Program-made: the position numbers and the translations under genes | Notes under the pieces: generated by a model | The model's input: only the letters and a program-made list of their open reading frames with translations | Database searches by the model: none | Told to the model about the DNA's origin: nothing | Shown here: positions 12,869 through 25,199 of the stretch, one piece after another | Layout: each line of letters opens with the position of its first letter | Numbering within the stretch: position 1 is the first letter of the stretch | Source: Thuidium tamariscinum | Lineage: Eukaryota > Streptophyta > Bryopsida > Hypnales > Thuidiaceae | Length of the DNA: 64,000 nt | NCBI GenBank assembly: GCA_947034885.2 | Contig: OX344751.2 | Location: 17,174,001-17,238,000 of the forward strand | Reading direction: 5' to 3'

Positions 12869-13930
12869 CCTCGACGTAACAATGGCGAATTTCAGTGAAA
12901 TGAAGCAGTTTCAAGCTCTGAGCATTTGGACGCCACGATTTTGGCACCGTCAAAATAGGGAATTGCAGTGAAATCGAAGCAGTTTCGGGAACCTCAAAGC
13001 TCTGAGCAGTCGACTGTCACAATTTTGGCTACCCTGAAACACGCCTTTCTAACGAACGCGACCATGAACTTGTGCTCTCTCAGTGGACTTGCGAGGCCGT
13101 TTCGGACTCTCTCTCAATCCATTCCGATCAATCGTTTGGAAGCGTTCGTCACGCACACAGCTTGTTCGCCACCTTAGAGTTGCGGAATACTCTTGGGATT
13201 TCTCAGGAACCAGATTCTCTGCATCGGACGCACTTGGGATGCTTGGAAATATGTGCACGCTGCGATCAATAGCTTACCTTGAGTCGTCATTCCTCGTTGG
13301 TTTGAGCGGTGAACTCAAAGCCTACGTTTGCTGATCTTCAATTCCGCGCTCGACATCCTTGTGCAATTGCAACCGAATTCATGAGAGCATGATGGCCGTG
13401 AAGATTATCAACTGGTCTCACTCTTAAGTGGCTTTCAAGAGGTATAATCTGCCAACACGCTATCAATCCGAGATTTGCCTGCTTCGATCACCAGCTAAGT
13501 TGGCGTTACCTGCACCATATCTGTTCGCTATTTGGCTATGGAATCCAAGTACTGGGGAACTGGTGCAAAGTGATGACTAGCTAGCTCTCTAGTGCATCCG
13601 CAACGATAATGATTGATGCAACCATTGTCTGACTTTAAAGATCTTGACTTGAAGAGCAAGACGAATTGAGGAGCGAATCACAGCTTTGGGGGCCACAGGA
13701 TTGAAATGATGAAGCTGCTGCGCAATCATTCATGACTCGACCCCTTAGCCTCTAAGCCTCCAAACGATAGGTACACCTTCCCCTTCCGTTTCTCCACTCA
13801 GTCACCCAATTGAAAACGACTGAATGGAGGATCTGCATCCCTTGGTCGAACTTAAAAAATATGTGTAATACAAAAGGTCGAGATTGCAGGGCTACAGCAA
13901 GACGACAATACTGATTGCAAAACTACAAAC
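12869..13930. other. RLK promoter and leader region
   Basis: This stretch has moderate GC compared with the AT-rich deserts and probably holds the leader and promoter of the minus-strand RLK. I see no convincing coding frame or named regulatory site. Confidence 0.4.
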
Positions 13931-13932
13931 CG

Positions 13933-15434
13933 CTAAATCCTGTTACAGTTGACTTGATCGAGTTCCTCCAACTGAAAGCGATGACTCAAAATTGCAGCAT
14001 CTTTAACAGCTCGGTAATTATGTATTTCTGTCTCTCTCGAAGTAAATCTGCGTTTTCCTGTTTTGCTTGCATGCCCATATAAGTTCTTTCTCTGTGAGAT
14101 CGATCCGAGAGAAAATTCGACGACTTTCTCAAGAAACTTCAGGCATTTCCTGTCCACTACATCCTCTCTAAATGCATTACCAATGGAGCTGAGTACATGG
14201 ACATGCCTCGACAACTGAGTTGTCCCATCAGATTTGTACACGACATTTCGGAGGTACAGATGGAGTGTGTAATTAGAGACAATGGAGCCACACGATCCGT
14301 TTGTCTAGGTTACCCCACCAATTTTCGAACTGGAAGTAGAAGAATTTCCCAAATTTGACAGCTCTTGCGATCCGACCTTACTGTGACCCAATGTAACTAA
14401 CATGATTTCCATCGAGAAACCTTGGAACTCCCTGTAGTGGGGATAGGACGCAAATTGAGAGGGGAAAAGCAACAGGGAAGGGCACACTTTTGGTTGACTT
14501 ACCTTATCTGGACATTGCTGATGTTCTTTCTTGAGTTTCTCCATCTACTCGTCACCAAACTAAAGAAGAAAAAGAAGAGCGCTACTTGTGGTCCTGCTTA
14601 TTAAAAGATTGCTGGGAGTGAAGAGTTTGTTGGGATGGGTCAACTAACGAGGCCACTGTGGGCCTAAGCTTACGCAGCAGGTGATGGATACCCTTGGAGC
14701 GCACCCGACGGCCTGCTTTTCAATTCCTTCAGTTCTTTCAGTTCCTTTAGTGCCATGGCATGGATTGGGTGCGTCATTTCTTTCGCTGACAGAGATTCGG
14801 ACTGTCAGGTGGAAAGATGCGCTCTCGAGTGATAATCGGGGAGTAAAGTCGAGGCATCGTCAACCACACAGATTATCAGATGATCCATTGGCCATACAGG
14901 CCGGTGAACTTTGATTTGTGACTTCGATCTGATTTGTGTCGCATTCATTCTGTTTGAAGTCCAAAATCAATGGCAATTGCAATAGCCATTGATTTTGGAC
15001 TTCAAACAGAATGAATGTGCAAAATTGTAGGCGGTGCAATGCAAGCTTTGTGATTGTTGCAAGGTGGGCCGAGGCTCGAAGTTCATCATTCAGTTCTGTA
15101 TGGTGAATGGTCCGACTAATTATATCCGACAGGGAGTGAGTGAGTGAGCTCCGTTCTGGAGAAGCGCGAACTGAAGTTGGTTATTGCGAGATTCGGTACA
15201 GTAATTGCGGGCACTAATGCACATCATTCCGCAACTGACGCCAGGTAGCCCCGCAACCCACGACATTATTGCACTCAGGTCGAGCAACGTACTAAGCTTA
15301 CGTAGCATGGGTTGCTGCTGCTGCCTCCCTCCCTCCCTCCGCTCCATTCTCAGCAGAATTCTATGGAATTTGGTTGGAAAAGGATGATTAACAGTTGGAG
15401 CAGTGTCCCATGCTGGCTTAGCTGCGCTGGCCAC
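13933..15434 (-). other. possible spliced transcript, product unresolved
   Basis: GC content is higher than in the flanks and several good minus-strand splice signals line up. There are donors CTAC|GTAAGC (about 15305), CTGC|GTAAGC (about 14679) and ATAAG|GTAAGT (about 14504), and acceptors near 14813 (ACCTGACAG), 14555 (TTCTTCTTTAG), 14434 (CACTACAG) and 14315 (AACCTAG). A frame opening with MERREGGRQQQQPML can be read across the first two junctions but stops soon after (FGDE, stop). A separate 102-residue open frame at 14241-13933 lacks an ATG start. I recognise no protein family. It may be a non-coding RNA, a decayed gene or a lineage-specific small gene. Confidence 0.25.
14942..15017. repeat. 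perfect 33-bp inverted repeat with 10-base loop
   Basis: The arm at 14942-14974 (CATTCATTCTGTTTGAAGTC and onward) is an exact reverse complement of 14985-15017, with AATTGCAATA between. Transcribed from either strand it would fold into a fully paired hairpin. It lies inside a putative intron of the unresolved 13.9-15.4 kb transcript. It could be a small foldback element or a small-RNA precursor; the sequence does not decide. Confidence 0.85.
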
Positions 15435-15529
15435 TTTTTGGAGGGACCACTAGATTCTGGTGAAATTTCGCCCAGAAAAACCCTAATTGAATAAGTGTGA
15501 TGAATCCTTGACCACCCCTATAGTAGTAT

Positions 15530-16800
15530 GCTCAAAAACCACTCATTTAAGAACTGATATGCCTTTTTCATGTATTTCCTTTGATGGAAATATTTTCAGC
15601 TTATTTTTCAGTCAAAGAGATAGATGATGAATCTAACACAAGCTGTTTCATTTTTTTTGAAGCATTATTGAATTAGTTATGAATTTTCAAAAACAATCTG
15701 CCATAGGGCTCTAATTGTGACCAGTAGGTTCTTGGAAACCCATGCATGTGAAGTTTTGAAAAAAATGAGGCTTTGTTTAAAAATTAGCATTGCAACATGT
15801 CAAAAGTAATAGATATGGTTTCTAAATGCATTTCTTTGTAAAACTGAAATGAATGATTGAATTCATCATTATTTTGGATTTTTTATCATTTGAAAGAAGG
15901 TAGTTCAACAACTAGTTTTTATTTTGAATAAAATTAGTAGACACCTATTCACTTAGTTAAAAATGAACCCATTGTAGCTCTAAAACTATCCTTTGAAGAA
16001 GTGTAAATGAAATCTATCATGCTCCAAAGTAATCCACAATTTTTTTTCTCCAGTGTCAACGGTCTATTTCATAGCCCCCTATTGAATGATTTCAAAAACA
16101 TGCACAGTTTTTGAGCATCCTACCATAATCCCCAAATTTGGCCTCCTGTTAAGAAATGTTTGACCATCATAATTTCTCCCCCAAGCTATAGGAGAGGGCT
16201 CATAAACCGCTTAGGCTTTTGCACCTGTCGACTTAGAGGCTCTGAAATGGATAGTTGATTGTGAGAAAATAAATTGTGGATTACATTGAAGCATGCTATG
16301 ATTTGGTTTTTACTAATTGAATGGATGGTTTCAGAGTTCCAATGGGTTCATTCTTAACTAAGTGGATAGGTGTCTATTGATTATATTCAAAATAAGAATT
16401 GGCTGTTGAACTACCTTCTTTCAAGTGTTAAAAAAATCTGAAATAATGATTTATTTGAGCATTCATTTCAATTTTAGAAAGGGACGCATTTTGAAACCAT
16501 CTCAGTTACTTTTTACATGTTGTGTGTGATGTTGTAGTGCTAGTTTTTGAACCAAGCCAAAAAAAAATTCAAACTATGCATGTATGGGTTTGCAAGGCCT
16601 ATTGATCACAAATAGGGCCCTATGGTAGATTGTGTTTGAAAGTTCATAACTAATTCAATAATGCTTCAAAAAATATGAAATGACTTGTGTTAGATTCCTC
16701 ATCTATTTTTCCTTGACTGAAAAATACACTAAAAATATTCCCATCTCACAAAATACATGGAAAAGGCAGACCAACTCTTAAATGAGTAGTTTATGACAGA
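15530..16800. mobile_element. large foldback element, ~550-bp imperfect arms
   Basis: The left arm (about 15530-16078) pairs along its length with the reverse complement of 16234-16800, leaving a loop of about 155 bp. Examples are ACTCATTTAAGAACTGATAT at 15541 against the complement of 16765-16787, and ACACCTATTCACTTAGTTAA near 15940 against the complement near 16355. Divergence by scattered substitutions and small indels shows age. There is no coding capacity, so this is a non-autonomous foldback/MITE-type element. A related sequence lies at about 35150-35730. Confidence 0.75.
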
Positions 16801-19130
16801 GCCTCTTACCCTACCCTTCCTAACCCTCATGCAATCTCAATGGCCGTGTCTCTTGGATCTTATTTGTTATTGAGAATGGCCAACTTGAATGGCATTTTGT
16901 GGTTTGCTTTTGGAATTTACTTTAGGCGATCAAGGCATTAAGCAATTTTGGAGTAGAGATTGTGTACAATATGAGGTGGTAGAAATTTTTCCCATGTAGA
17001 AAGATATGAGATATGGAGATTCTAAAATTTTCAAAATTTAATTCCCAAAATTGACATTATTCTAAATTTTGGGAGCCAAAAAGTACTCTCCACTATTAGC
17101 CAATGCCTAGATTCTTCTAATTCCAATCATTCAAGAATTATTGTCCAACTCACTTATTCCTACAATCCTATTTTCTTACCCACTAATTCAAGACATATGT
17201 CATAATTTTATTAGTCCCAACCTCAAAAAGAACGAAAATAACGCATTCCAACCTTAAATACTAAAGGCGTCCTTGCTTTTCAAGTATTGTAAGTCTAAAA
17301 TTTTTCTAAGGTATGAAGGTCTCAACCATACAATCTTATAGTGTGTGTGTGTGTGTTGCACATGATGTATATGAAATTTGGAGTCATTTGGTTGTATGGA
17401 TTGCAAGATAATAATGTTTTAGTGTTGAAAAAAGTTGCTTGAATTTCCTATTAACACATTTTGAGGTGAAATTTGATTTCTAAACCTACTCAATTGAAAA
17501 TTTTCCAACTAAAAAGTAATTTAAAACTAGCATAGAGACAAAGTGGTGAGAAAAAATATCATTCAAATGACTCATTGTGTCTGCAAAATTGTTTTGAAAT
17601 GTCCAAAAACAATAAAAAGAGTTGCAAAAAATACATTTGTGGTTGAACCTCTTTCTACTAAAATGCTTTTCAGTCACTCATAACTTTGAGGATTGATATG
17701 AAATTTCATTTACACAAAAAAGACTTGTAAGCACAACTTTTCTAAAAAAATGTTGGAAATTGATAGTGTAGAAGAAGAAATAAGCTACCAAAGTTCATTG
17801 TGATCCAAAAATGTGTGGATTTTGAATTTTGAATTGCTCTCAAACATTCAAAATAATTTGGATTGACATGAAAATCTTACCACAATAATTACACTTTAAG
17901 GAAAATACAATCCAATAAATTTGATTGAAAACAAACATTGGATGAAAAAGATGCAAGCCCCCAAAATTGTAGTCATCAAAATGCAATTTGGTGAACTCAA
18001 GTTGAAATTATGAACTTTGAATGGATTTCAAATGATCCATACATCTTATATTGATGTGAAAATTTTATCACACAAACTAGACTAGTGTTTGTAACTTTCC
18101 TAACAAGTTTTATAGAATTCAAAAATCAGATGTAAAAGTTACAACACTTTGAATTAGATTGCTAGACTATGTGAGGACATTTTTGGTCCTCTTAGGTAAT
18201 GAAGGGTTACTTAGGTCAGGTGGGGCAAATTACTAAGGTTTTCAAATCATACATTTTTCAAGACAAATAAACACATTCTAAAGCTATACTTCCAAGTGTC
18301 ACATATGGTACACTTCCATGTATTGGAATTTGTCTTATTTAAAGTTTTTTCATTTTGGCCCATGTAGGTGTTTGGCCTTATTACTCTAAGTGAAGGACAT
18401 TGTGGGCACATCATTCCTTGTTGAATATTTCCCCCAAAATAAAGATCTACACTGAATAGAAATATTTACTTTAATATGCTACAACCAAATAAGTGTCTTT
18501 GACCATAATTTTTACATTAATTATACTTCAAATAGATTTTAAATTCACAAGAAAGGTACAAATGATTGTTCTACTCCTCCATAAAAAAATTTAGAAAAGA
18601 TTCAAATGTTTATACTATTTTCAAAAAGCCCCCAATTTCATTCATATCACTTTTGTCGTCTAGGAGGATCTAGGGGATTTTAGAACCAAACTTATATATT
18701 GAGTCGTTAGAATCATGAGTTTGGTACAGTTGAGTGTTATATGAGTGCAAAACTGGCGGAAAAATACCAACAAAACAATTACTTATATTTTTGAGTTTCA
18801 TCATTATTTGGGCATGTTTTTTTTATTTTGAAAATCAAATTAGAAAAAAACAGAATTGGTCCCTGAATAATTTGTGCTGGTTTGAGAGAAACGTCAGCCT
18901 CGAAGGGCGTGTCGTTTATTGTTCCTCTGCAATAATTCTCTTCTGAGTTTTTCTCACTGGGCAGGCTAGATTCCCACCAAAATCAGAGGTCCACCTGTCC
19001 ATTCCTCATTGGAGAAGTCACTAGATTCAATTCAATTGGGCATTCATTTGGACTAAAATTGCAGCTCCTTCCCTTTGATTGAACGTAAAGCACTCTACAA
19101 CCCACTTTTAATACAAAAAGATTCAAATTA
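16801..19130. other. AT-rich intergenic DNA with (GT)n microsatellite
   Basis: No gene is seen. A short TG dinucleotide repeat lies at about 17341-17356. The rest is AT-rich with scattered poly-A and poly-T runs and only chance open frames. Confidence 0.55.
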
Positions 19131-19137
19131 TGAAGCA

Positions 19138-20722
19138 TAAAGCATCTCCAGTCGGGATTACAGCTCTTGGCACTCGTTATAATGCCAGGCACTATAATCC
19201 TAACTGCTTTATGTAGCGGGAGCCCCTCACACTCGGGCCTCCCGTCGTGTGAGGGCCCGGCCCCTCAGGCTCAAGTTCGGGCTCCTGCCCTCACCATCAA
19301 CACAGGGCCTTCACATGACGAGTAGCCCTTGTATGAGGGCTTCCCACGATACAAAGGAAGCTCATCAATCTGTTGAGTGAAATGCATCGTAACATTGTTT
19401 ACTAATGAAAGACGGGGCTTTTTCTGAATCTTTGAAAAGACAATCCCTACAGTTTACAAAATTGTCTTATTGATTGCTACTTGGTCAACCCCAATCCCTA
19501 AATTTCCTAATAAATGAGTCTCTCTGAGGTATCTAACTTACACTTGAAAGGGATTTTAAGGGGACAAAAAAATTTAAGGTACTTATTTTAGAAAAATGTA
19601 GATGTTTGAAACATGATGTACAATTGTACTCACTTTAATAACTATTGAAATACAACAAAGGTAGATATTTATGTAGAGTGAAATGTCAATAGAATGGATC
19701 CCCTTAAGAACATCTCGACTTCTTGAATCAACATTTGAGTCAAGATGAGGCCCTCTGTTGGACTCTCTGACTTTGGTTGGGTTAGGTGATAGTGATTTGT
19801 CACACTGCAAAATAATGGAAGCAACCGTCTAAAAGGGACAAACGCTCTTACCAAGGTTCCGATTTATTTTGCTTTTAATTTGAAGTCAACAACAAAAATT
19901 ATTTTTTTATCCTTTGAGGTTTTACTCTCCTTGGTTGAGGAGTTTTCAAATTATTGTGAGTGCAAGACTCCATATATCCACATAGAGGAGGAGAGAGGTG
20001 CCCTAACCCATGTAGGATACAAGGATTTGGAGTACTAGTAGGAGTTCAAAATTCAACTCCTACTAGTCCAAATCCTTATATTCTACATGGATTGGGGCAC
20101 CTCCCTCCCTCCCTCTCATGTGGATATAAAGAGCCTTGGCCCATTGCAAATTCACATCTTGCTTCATCCACATGAAGTGGATGTAGTAAGATGTGACTTT
20201 TCGTGTATGAAGTAGAGTTCATTACATCCCCTTGGGGTGGAGGGAGGTGCCCAACCCATGTAGGACAAATCAATGAGAGTATGAACTTGAAGGAACTCCT
20301 TCAAGTTCACATTCTCATTTGTTCCATATGGTTTGGAACACCTTCTCCCACTCCAAGAGGATATAGTGAGCTCTAAAACTCACTTGAAATTCAAACCAAG
20401 ATAAATTTTAATTTTTCATCTTTTGGGGGACAAGAAAAGTCTCATTTTTTGTTGATGAAATTGCTTGTAAGCATTTCATTTAAATAAAATTGAAATTGGA
20501 TAGTTAGTAGTGAGGCTATATCTCTATATTGGAGGCCAAAGTACAATCAACACCCTTCTTGCGCCTCGGTCAAAGCTCTGTATTTCCTTGTCTCCTTAGT
20601 AAATTTGGCCGTGGCTAGCCATTTCTTGAGCCCTCTCTTGTGTGTCGTGGGGTACTAACTATCACCCGGACCAATCAAATATGGCTAGTTTGCATCTATC
20701 TTGTGTTGCAGTGGAGATGCTC
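19138..20722. mobile_element. possible Harbinger-like element containing hairpins
   Basis: The left end near 19142 reads AGCATCTCCAGT and the right end near 20710-20721 reads AGTGGAGATGCTC, an imperfect terminal inverted repeat of the GAGCATCTCCA type common in plant PIF/Harbinger MITEs. Inside are an unusually GC-rich patch (about 19215-19345) with repeated GAGGGC/GCCCTC words and the hairpin cluster at 19971-20375. No clear 3-bp target duplication is visible, so the outer boundaries are tentative. Confidence 0.35.
19971..20375. repeat. three consecutive hairpins sharing a stem sequence
   Basis: Hairpin 1 (19971-20128) folds around CAAAATTC. Its stem carries GGTGCC, ACCCATGTAGGAT and AACTCCTACTAGT, with matching complements. 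Hairpin 2 (20152-20195) pairs CACATCTTGCTTCATCCAC with GTGGATGTAGTAAGATGTG, with a few mismatches. Hairpin 3 (20226-20375) centres on GAACTTGAAGGA and TCCTTCAAGTTC and repeats the GGTGCCCAACCCATGTAGGA stem of hairpin 1. The shared stem suggests that 1 and 3 are duplicates of one foldback unit. Confidence 0.75.
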
Positions 20723-21304
20723 TATGATCCCTATTTAGTGTAGCAAAGCATTATACCTTCTCAATGTTCTTAGAGGGGACCATTGTTTGATCGTACAATG
20801 TTATGTCATATATTGTGAGAAGCATAAAAATTGACCATCAAAATTTGGGTTATGTACCTTGGAAGTAGAGAAAATGTAAGGTGAGTGTATTCCTATCAAC
20901 CAAATGTACCTCAATCCTACATTTTAAAATATCAAATATACAACAATAGTACGTACAATTGCTTTTGGACTTTTGGGTATATTTACACAAAATAGTGAAA
21001 TTAGGTTGACCTATACTACAACATTTGATACTATGTAATTATTTTTAGTTATTGTACAAAGAATGCACTACTTTTGAATTAGGTATTGTTCTAGTTAAAA
21101 CTCATGAACCTCTATTTTTACAAATGAAAAGATTTTGAGAAATATTTGTTGACTTTGATCGCTTGTAAAGTAATTTTTTTGATGTAAGGCAACCTAATTA
21201 TAGTGTATATAGCCAAAAGTGTAATTAACCTTAAAGCACCATCTACAAACTATGCACGTTTCAAAAATCAATTATAAACACAAAGTGTAGATGGCACTTT
21301 TAAA

Positions 21305-21445
21305 AACAATCTTTGACCCTTATTAATTTTTACATATTGTATCCAAACATTGTGTTCTTTGGTGCATTGAAACATGCTTTCACTTTGCAATAAGACTATA
21401 TGAAAATCTAAATATCCTAATAATAGTAACTAGGTACAATACCAA
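21305..21445. repeat. dispersed repeat, copy 1
   Basis: A block including TTGTGTTCTTTGGTGCATTG followed by CTTTCACTTTGC and AGTAACTAGG recurs near 41203-41340, and in part near 34725-34800. The family is AT-rich and non-coding, and its boundaries are approximate. Confidence 0.6.
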
Positions 21446-22053
21446 ATTTTGGCGTTTTTGACTGCACCTACTTTATTAACCTTGGAGTGCTTTGACATCC
21501 AATTTTTGGACAATGTAAACATTGAAATCTAGATTTCTTTCTCATCATAGCTTGGATGAAAGTCATCTTAATTTTTAAAAATACTCTATAAAGTTGTGGT
21601 CCTATCCAAAGGTTGGATTTGGTGTTCCTAGAGCATATATTTTTCTAAAATTACAAATGTGGAAGTATGTCAAGTCGTTGACTTGGATTGACTTTAGTTC
21701 AAACTTAAAATTGCAAAAATGAGGTTACAGAATCAAAAATAATTTTTTTTTTAAATGATCATATCAAGAGAACCTCATTTCAACTCTTGTCCAACAGAAT
21801 TTATTCAAAAAGTGACAAAAATTTTCTTGTAATTGAATTTACAAGAAATTTTGATTTTTTCTTTTTAAAACTTATAGAAAATTTTGGTGATAGCATTAAT
21901 GAATCTAACCATACGGATAGAATCTAAACCTCAAACTCTACAACTTTACTTTTGCATCTCAATCCTATAATTTTTTGACTTTCAAATAGTACTTTTTGAT
22001 GAATTTTTTTAAATCGTCAATTCTGGAGATGAGTTTGGACACTTAGGGGTTAA

Positions 22054-22455
22054 GAGCATGGCAATGACAATGTAAGATATGACGCAAACTTGATAAGTGG
22101 CCAGGCCAAGCCATTTTAATTGCCCCACAACATGCACATCAAAGCAAAAAAAAAGCCAAGCTCAACCAGATTTAATGATAGCTCGGCCAATTGAAGAGTG
22201 ATCACCAAATGGAGAGTCAAATTGATATGATTTTTTTTGTATTTAATTAGAAGTTCCGAGGCCCTTTAGAATTGAAAAAGGTTTTGCTTTGCCAGAATCT
22301 ACTACGTGGCACCTCAAAATCCGAAAAGTTTGCTTCCCTGTGCTTGTTGGCCCGGTTGGACTGGGAAATGTTTTTTTGGCCGGGGTTTGGGCTTCTTTGG
22401 ATCCATGGCAAGTGGTCCCTGGTTGGGCCATTCACTTAGGGAGATAACTCCTTGT
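22054..22455. mobile_element. Harbinger-like MITE family A, copy 1 (right end lost)
   Basis: After a TAA (22051-22053) it starts GAGCATGGC and shares long blocks with the copy at 32272-32913: GACGCAAACT, CCATTTTAATTG, GAATCTACTA and GGTGGGCCAT-like segments at matching spacing. The right terminal repeat is not recognisable, so this copy looks truncated near 22455. It has no coding content. Confidence 0.65.
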
Positions 22456-23148
22456 AATTAAGTATACACGTGCATGAACATGATATTTAACATGGGACTA
22501 TTTACCTTCATTATAGTAATTAAACTGATCGTATTTTTACATATAAAGATATCAAGGGCATATTTTTAATTTCCTATGATTTTTTTATAAATTCATTCAT
22601 ATTGTTTTTATAGTTGGGCTATCTTATATACGAAACTTACATGTCTAATTTTTTTTATACCTATATACAATACACTATAAAACTAGTGTCATACATGTAC
22701 ACTTTAAAAAATAAATATATATGCACTATTTGTATTGTAGTACAAGTTCAAATGACAAATAAAAGTGTGAAATGCAACATTAGTTTTAAATATTTTTGAA
22801 TTCTATACTATGTATTTTAAATAACCTAATATGGTGAATAACAAACAACATCATAAAAATATTAAACATAGTTATGATGCTGAAACTAAGAAAAACACCA
22901 ATACTAGCAATATAACATCAACAACATGAAAAAGTAATACTCTAAAAATAGTGTAGATTAACACCTGAATATGACTTCTACTATAACATAGAGACTATAT
23001 ATTTTATCTCTATATATGCATTTGCAATGGTTTGAATTTAGAATCAATGGTGCAAGACAACAAGGCCAATGTTCTCAACAACCCTAGTTGTATAGAATTG
23101 ACGGTATCCAAACCCTACAATAATTTCTTAAGGGGTACTTTGTATGAA
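22456..23148. other. AT-rich spacer, no gene seen
   Basis: Extremely AT-rich sequence with only short chance open frames. No RNA gene or bounded repeat is seen. Confidence 0.5.
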
Positions 23149-23453
23149 CACAAATCATTAGGAGAGATTTGAGGGCTCTAGGAGCCCACGAGTTCCCACA
23201 GCCCGAAATCGCATAATCTGTTATGGGAATGCAATTTTGTATGAATCCTATGTGGTCAAGACACTCCCACGTCATTAACTTCTTTTTTTATATAAAATAA
23301 AAATAATAATTTTGGCCTTTTTTTCATATTTTGGGAACCCCCCCTCCCAAATTTTTTTTGGAAATGCTGGCCTGACAATGGCCAACCGTTTCTAGACTAG
23401 TTTTGGGAAGAGTCCCGAAACAACCCTTTGAAGCCCTCAAATCCCCTCTAATG
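23149..23453. mobile_element. MITE family B, copy 1
   Basis: Terminal inverted repeats of about 20 bp read TTAGGAGAGATTTGAGGGCT on the left and AGCCCTCAAATCCCCTCTAA on the right. A second copy lies at 63429-63710 with the same ends and shared interior words such as AATCCTATGTGGTCAAGA and TAGTTTTGGGA. It has no coding content. I could not identify a clear target duplication. Confidence 0.7.
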
Positions 23454-24343
23454 CCCCATAGTATAACCTCATTGTAAATTTACAATTCAACTCTTTTGTA
23501 TTGGAATAATAGATTCTTCTATGCTATCACATAGTTGGCATATTTATGAAAAGATTTATATATATAGGCTACAATTATTTGCTAGATTTTGTGGGTTTTA
23601 TCATTCACTTAAAAGAATTGTCTACATTTATACTCATTGTATTACAAAAAATTTGTATGGACCCTATTTGTAAAGACTAACTTATTAATAAAAAATCCTA
23701 CCAAACAATATTTTTACATAGCCTAATATATATATATATATATAAAATAGGATATGTGGCATTTCAAGGACCCTATAGTAGCCCTACATATTATTTAAAA
23801 TTTATCCCCTTTGAATTAAATGAACCCTATCTTCTAACTCACGTAGTTTTCTAAACACCACGAGCAATCTCCCCATGTATTGACCATTTGGCCATGTGAA
23901 ACGTGGCCATGCTCTAAAACCAACACCAATGCTTATGCTCAAAACAACATGGGAACTTATCAAGCTTAGATTTGTTGTTGGAGCAGCGGTTGGGCTAGGC
24001 TCGTTTTCAATGACAAACTTCCAAGCGCCCTCCAACGCGACAACACTACTACGAATGACAAATTCTTTATTTAAATTTTCTTGAGAAACCGCTTTGAATC
24101 CCTCCCCTTTAAAACCATGGAATCCACACCACTTGTCATCATTTTCAAAAAATCAAGCTTCTAGTATTGTGATCTCTACTTAGTATATCACGACAAATGC
24201 TAAGTAGAGGCTCTCACATGAAGAGCTCTGAAAAATGCTGATGCTTACAACGGTTACATTGGGGAGTGGCTTTTTGCAAAAGCACTTTAAAGGCCTGTTG
24301 GCACTATTTCCACACTTGTTGCAGTGATGCATTGGAAGTGCTC
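23454..24343. other. AT-rich spacer with (TA)n run
   Basis: No gene is seen. A (TA)n tract lies at about 23727-23746. The sequence becomes less AT-rich toward the MITE at 24347. Confidence 0.5.
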
Positions 24344-24346
24344 TAA

Positions 24347-24787
24347 GAGCATCCCCATGGCTAGACCCGCCAAGAGGCTCACCCAGGCTATGAATGGCGG
24401 GTTCAAGAACTACGACCTGGGCGTGTTGCGACAGAGAGCCCTATGGCAAGCCTCACGATAACACAGACCAACTTAGGTATCTTTATTGAATATAGTTGTA
24501 GAAGTCCGACAACTTGGTTTGAGGGTGCCAAGTGACCTCACTTAGCTAATCCTCGGAAGCATCTACCATCATAACTGCAAAAAAGTGTTTGACCTGCTGC
24601 TTGGAAACAACACCAGATCACATGGCGCACCCTCGACAAGACTCTCCATTTTCACTGTCTCAATTCTAAATTTGGTTGGGGTTGGCCTGTTTCCAACCTG
24701 GCTGTGTTTGCAGTGGGACACTCACATTCATGCCACACGGCCAAATACCCAGTTTGAGCTGCTTAGAGGGCAGCGGTGGGGATGCTC
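24347..24787. mobile_element. Harbinger-like MITE with TAA target duplication
   Basis: The element begins GAGCATCCCCA and ends TGGGGATGCTC, flanked by direct TAA at 24344-24346 and 24788-24790. A 3-bp TWA duplication with GAGCATC ends is the signature of plant PIF/Harbinger (Tourist-type) MITEs. It is 441 bp with no coding capacity. It has higher GC than its surroundings. Confidence 0.8.
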
Positions 24788-24805
24788 TAAGGCTACTTAA
24801 TTTGA

Positions 24806-24879
24806 CTGTTTTGTGTGCCGGTAGCTTATCAGAAGTAGTTGATGAGAAGCTGGGTAGGTTTTGTGTGCCGGTAGCTTAG
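24806..24879. repeat. short direct repeat pair
   Basis: TTTTGTGTGCCGGTAGCTTA occurs twice, near 24809-24829 and 24859-24879, about 50 bp apart, just outside the 24347-24787 MITE. It is probably a local tandem duplication. Confidence 0.7.
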
Positions 24880-25199
24880 TAGGTCTAACTTAGTCAGCGC
24901 CAATGCATGGAGAGTGTTGTTGTGAATAGGAAAAAATACGGCTTTCAATAATAGAGGTGTTTATGCTTCCCTACTGCACAATAATGTAGAGATTAGCACG
25001 TGGCAATCCCGCACTGAGACAAATAAGCTGGACACTTAGATTGCTGTCGAATGACGTCATTGACGGTTTCCTTTGCAGTGTACGTTACCGTGCGTCCAGC
25101 CGGATGTACCGGGCGCGGTACCGATCGTTCCCCCCGTACTCAGTGGGATTTTGGTACCGGTCTTGTAAACACAGAATCATGCCAGGAGTCAGCAGAAGT

